Positions 12,062 to 12,232 of a DNA stretch of 12,232 bases are shown here, one piece after another; the first letter of the stretch is position 1; each line of letters begins with the position of its first letter. Where the stretch lies: contig PJQJ01000020.1 in NCBI GenBank assembly GCA_002861585.1, positions 9,439 through 21,670 on the forward strand. The letters run 5' to 3'. The notes below the pieces were generated by a model. It saw only the letters and a list, made by a program, of their open reading frames with translations, was not told the origin of the DNA and searched no databases. The position numbers and the translations under genes are program-made. The DNA is from Candidatus Saccharimonadota bacterium (GTDB lineage Bacteria; Patescibacteriota; Saccharimonadia; Saccharimonadales; Saccharimonadaceae).

Positions 12062-12232
12062 ATGAAGCTTACCGTCACACAAGAGAATCTGAGCCGAGCA
12101 CTAAACATTGTTGGCCGAGTTGCAAGTAGTAAAACACCTCTTCCGATCTTGAACAATATTTTGCTTCGAACAGACAACAACCGTCTCCTACTAGCTGCAA
12201 CTAACCTAGAGATTGCAATCACTGAACATATT
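12062..12232 (+). CDS. dnaN: DNA polymerase III sliding clamp, beta subunit (N-terminal part)
   Basis: The frame runs from an ATG to the window edge with 57 codons and no stop. The protein begins MKLTVTQENLSRALNIVGRV, followed by SSKTPLPILNNILLRTDNN and LLLAATNLEIAITEHI. This is the N-terminal start of the first of three clamp domains: the K-L/F-x-V start, TPLPIL in the first helix-strand turn, and the T-D/N-L-E-I strand. The clamp encircles DNA and tethers the polymerase. The gene follows dnaA across the origin, as is usual. The rest of the protein is outside the window. Confidence 0.95.
   Translation, partial: MKLTVTQENLSRALNIVGRVASSKTPLPILNNILLRTDNNRLLLAATNLEIAITEHI

Overview
The window spans a chromosomal replication origin and the surface-glycan locus beside it. 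The core order rpmH-rnpA-yidC-jag (minus strand) diverging from dnaA-dnaN (plus strand), with DnaA boxes on both sides of dnaA, is the classic bacterial oriC neighbourhood. Very tight gene packing, a short YidC with neither a lipobox nor a large periplasmic domain, a Jag protein with only KH and R3H domains, and the absence of yidD between rnpA and yidC suggest a small-genome Gram-positive-like lineage. My best guess is the Candidate Phyla Radiation, perhaps Saccharibacteria; this is a judgement from protein character, not a proven assignment. UGA acts as an ordinary stop (it ends the 153-residue coiled-coil gene, and no gene carries it in frame), so there is no sign of the UGA-to-glycine code of some CPR groups.

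Positions 1-6255, all minus strand, hold a glycan assembly and export locus. In transcription order it contains an ABC-2 permease (Wzm/TagG type), its ATPase with a C-terminal extension (Wzt type), a GT4 glycosyltransferase, then after a small gap with its own extended -10 promoter a coiled-coil membrane-tethered small protein, a 787-residue protein with two fused GT4 domains, and the start of another GT4 enzyme that runs off the window. Gaps of 1-3 bases and one ATGA overlap point to translational coupling. The combination of two-domain polymerase-like GT, coiled-coil membrane protein and Wzt with a C-terminal domain resembles ABC-transporter-dependent O-antigen systems that control chain length.

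Positions 6392-8020, plus strand and divergent from the export genes, hold a two-gene operon: a stand-alone cupin of the type II mannose-6-phosphate isomerase family and a GT4 glycosyltransferase. It meets jag head-on at a hairpin terminator (8020-8045) that includes the last codons of jag.

Positions 8026-10112, minus strand, hold rpmH, a strong hairpin terminator, rnpA, yidC and jag: ribosomal protein L34, the RNase P protein, the membrane insertase and an RNA-binding partner.

Positions 10113-12061 hold the origin around dnaA. Four DnaA boxes lie upstream of dnaA, two of them placed in or on the predicted rpmH and dnaA promoters. About eight more box-like 9-mers lie between dnaA and dnaN and end in a tandem pair followed by a trinucleotide run that reads as a DnaA-trio, then an AT-rich stretch. 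This predicts the unwinding site at about 12009-12045, just before dnaN.
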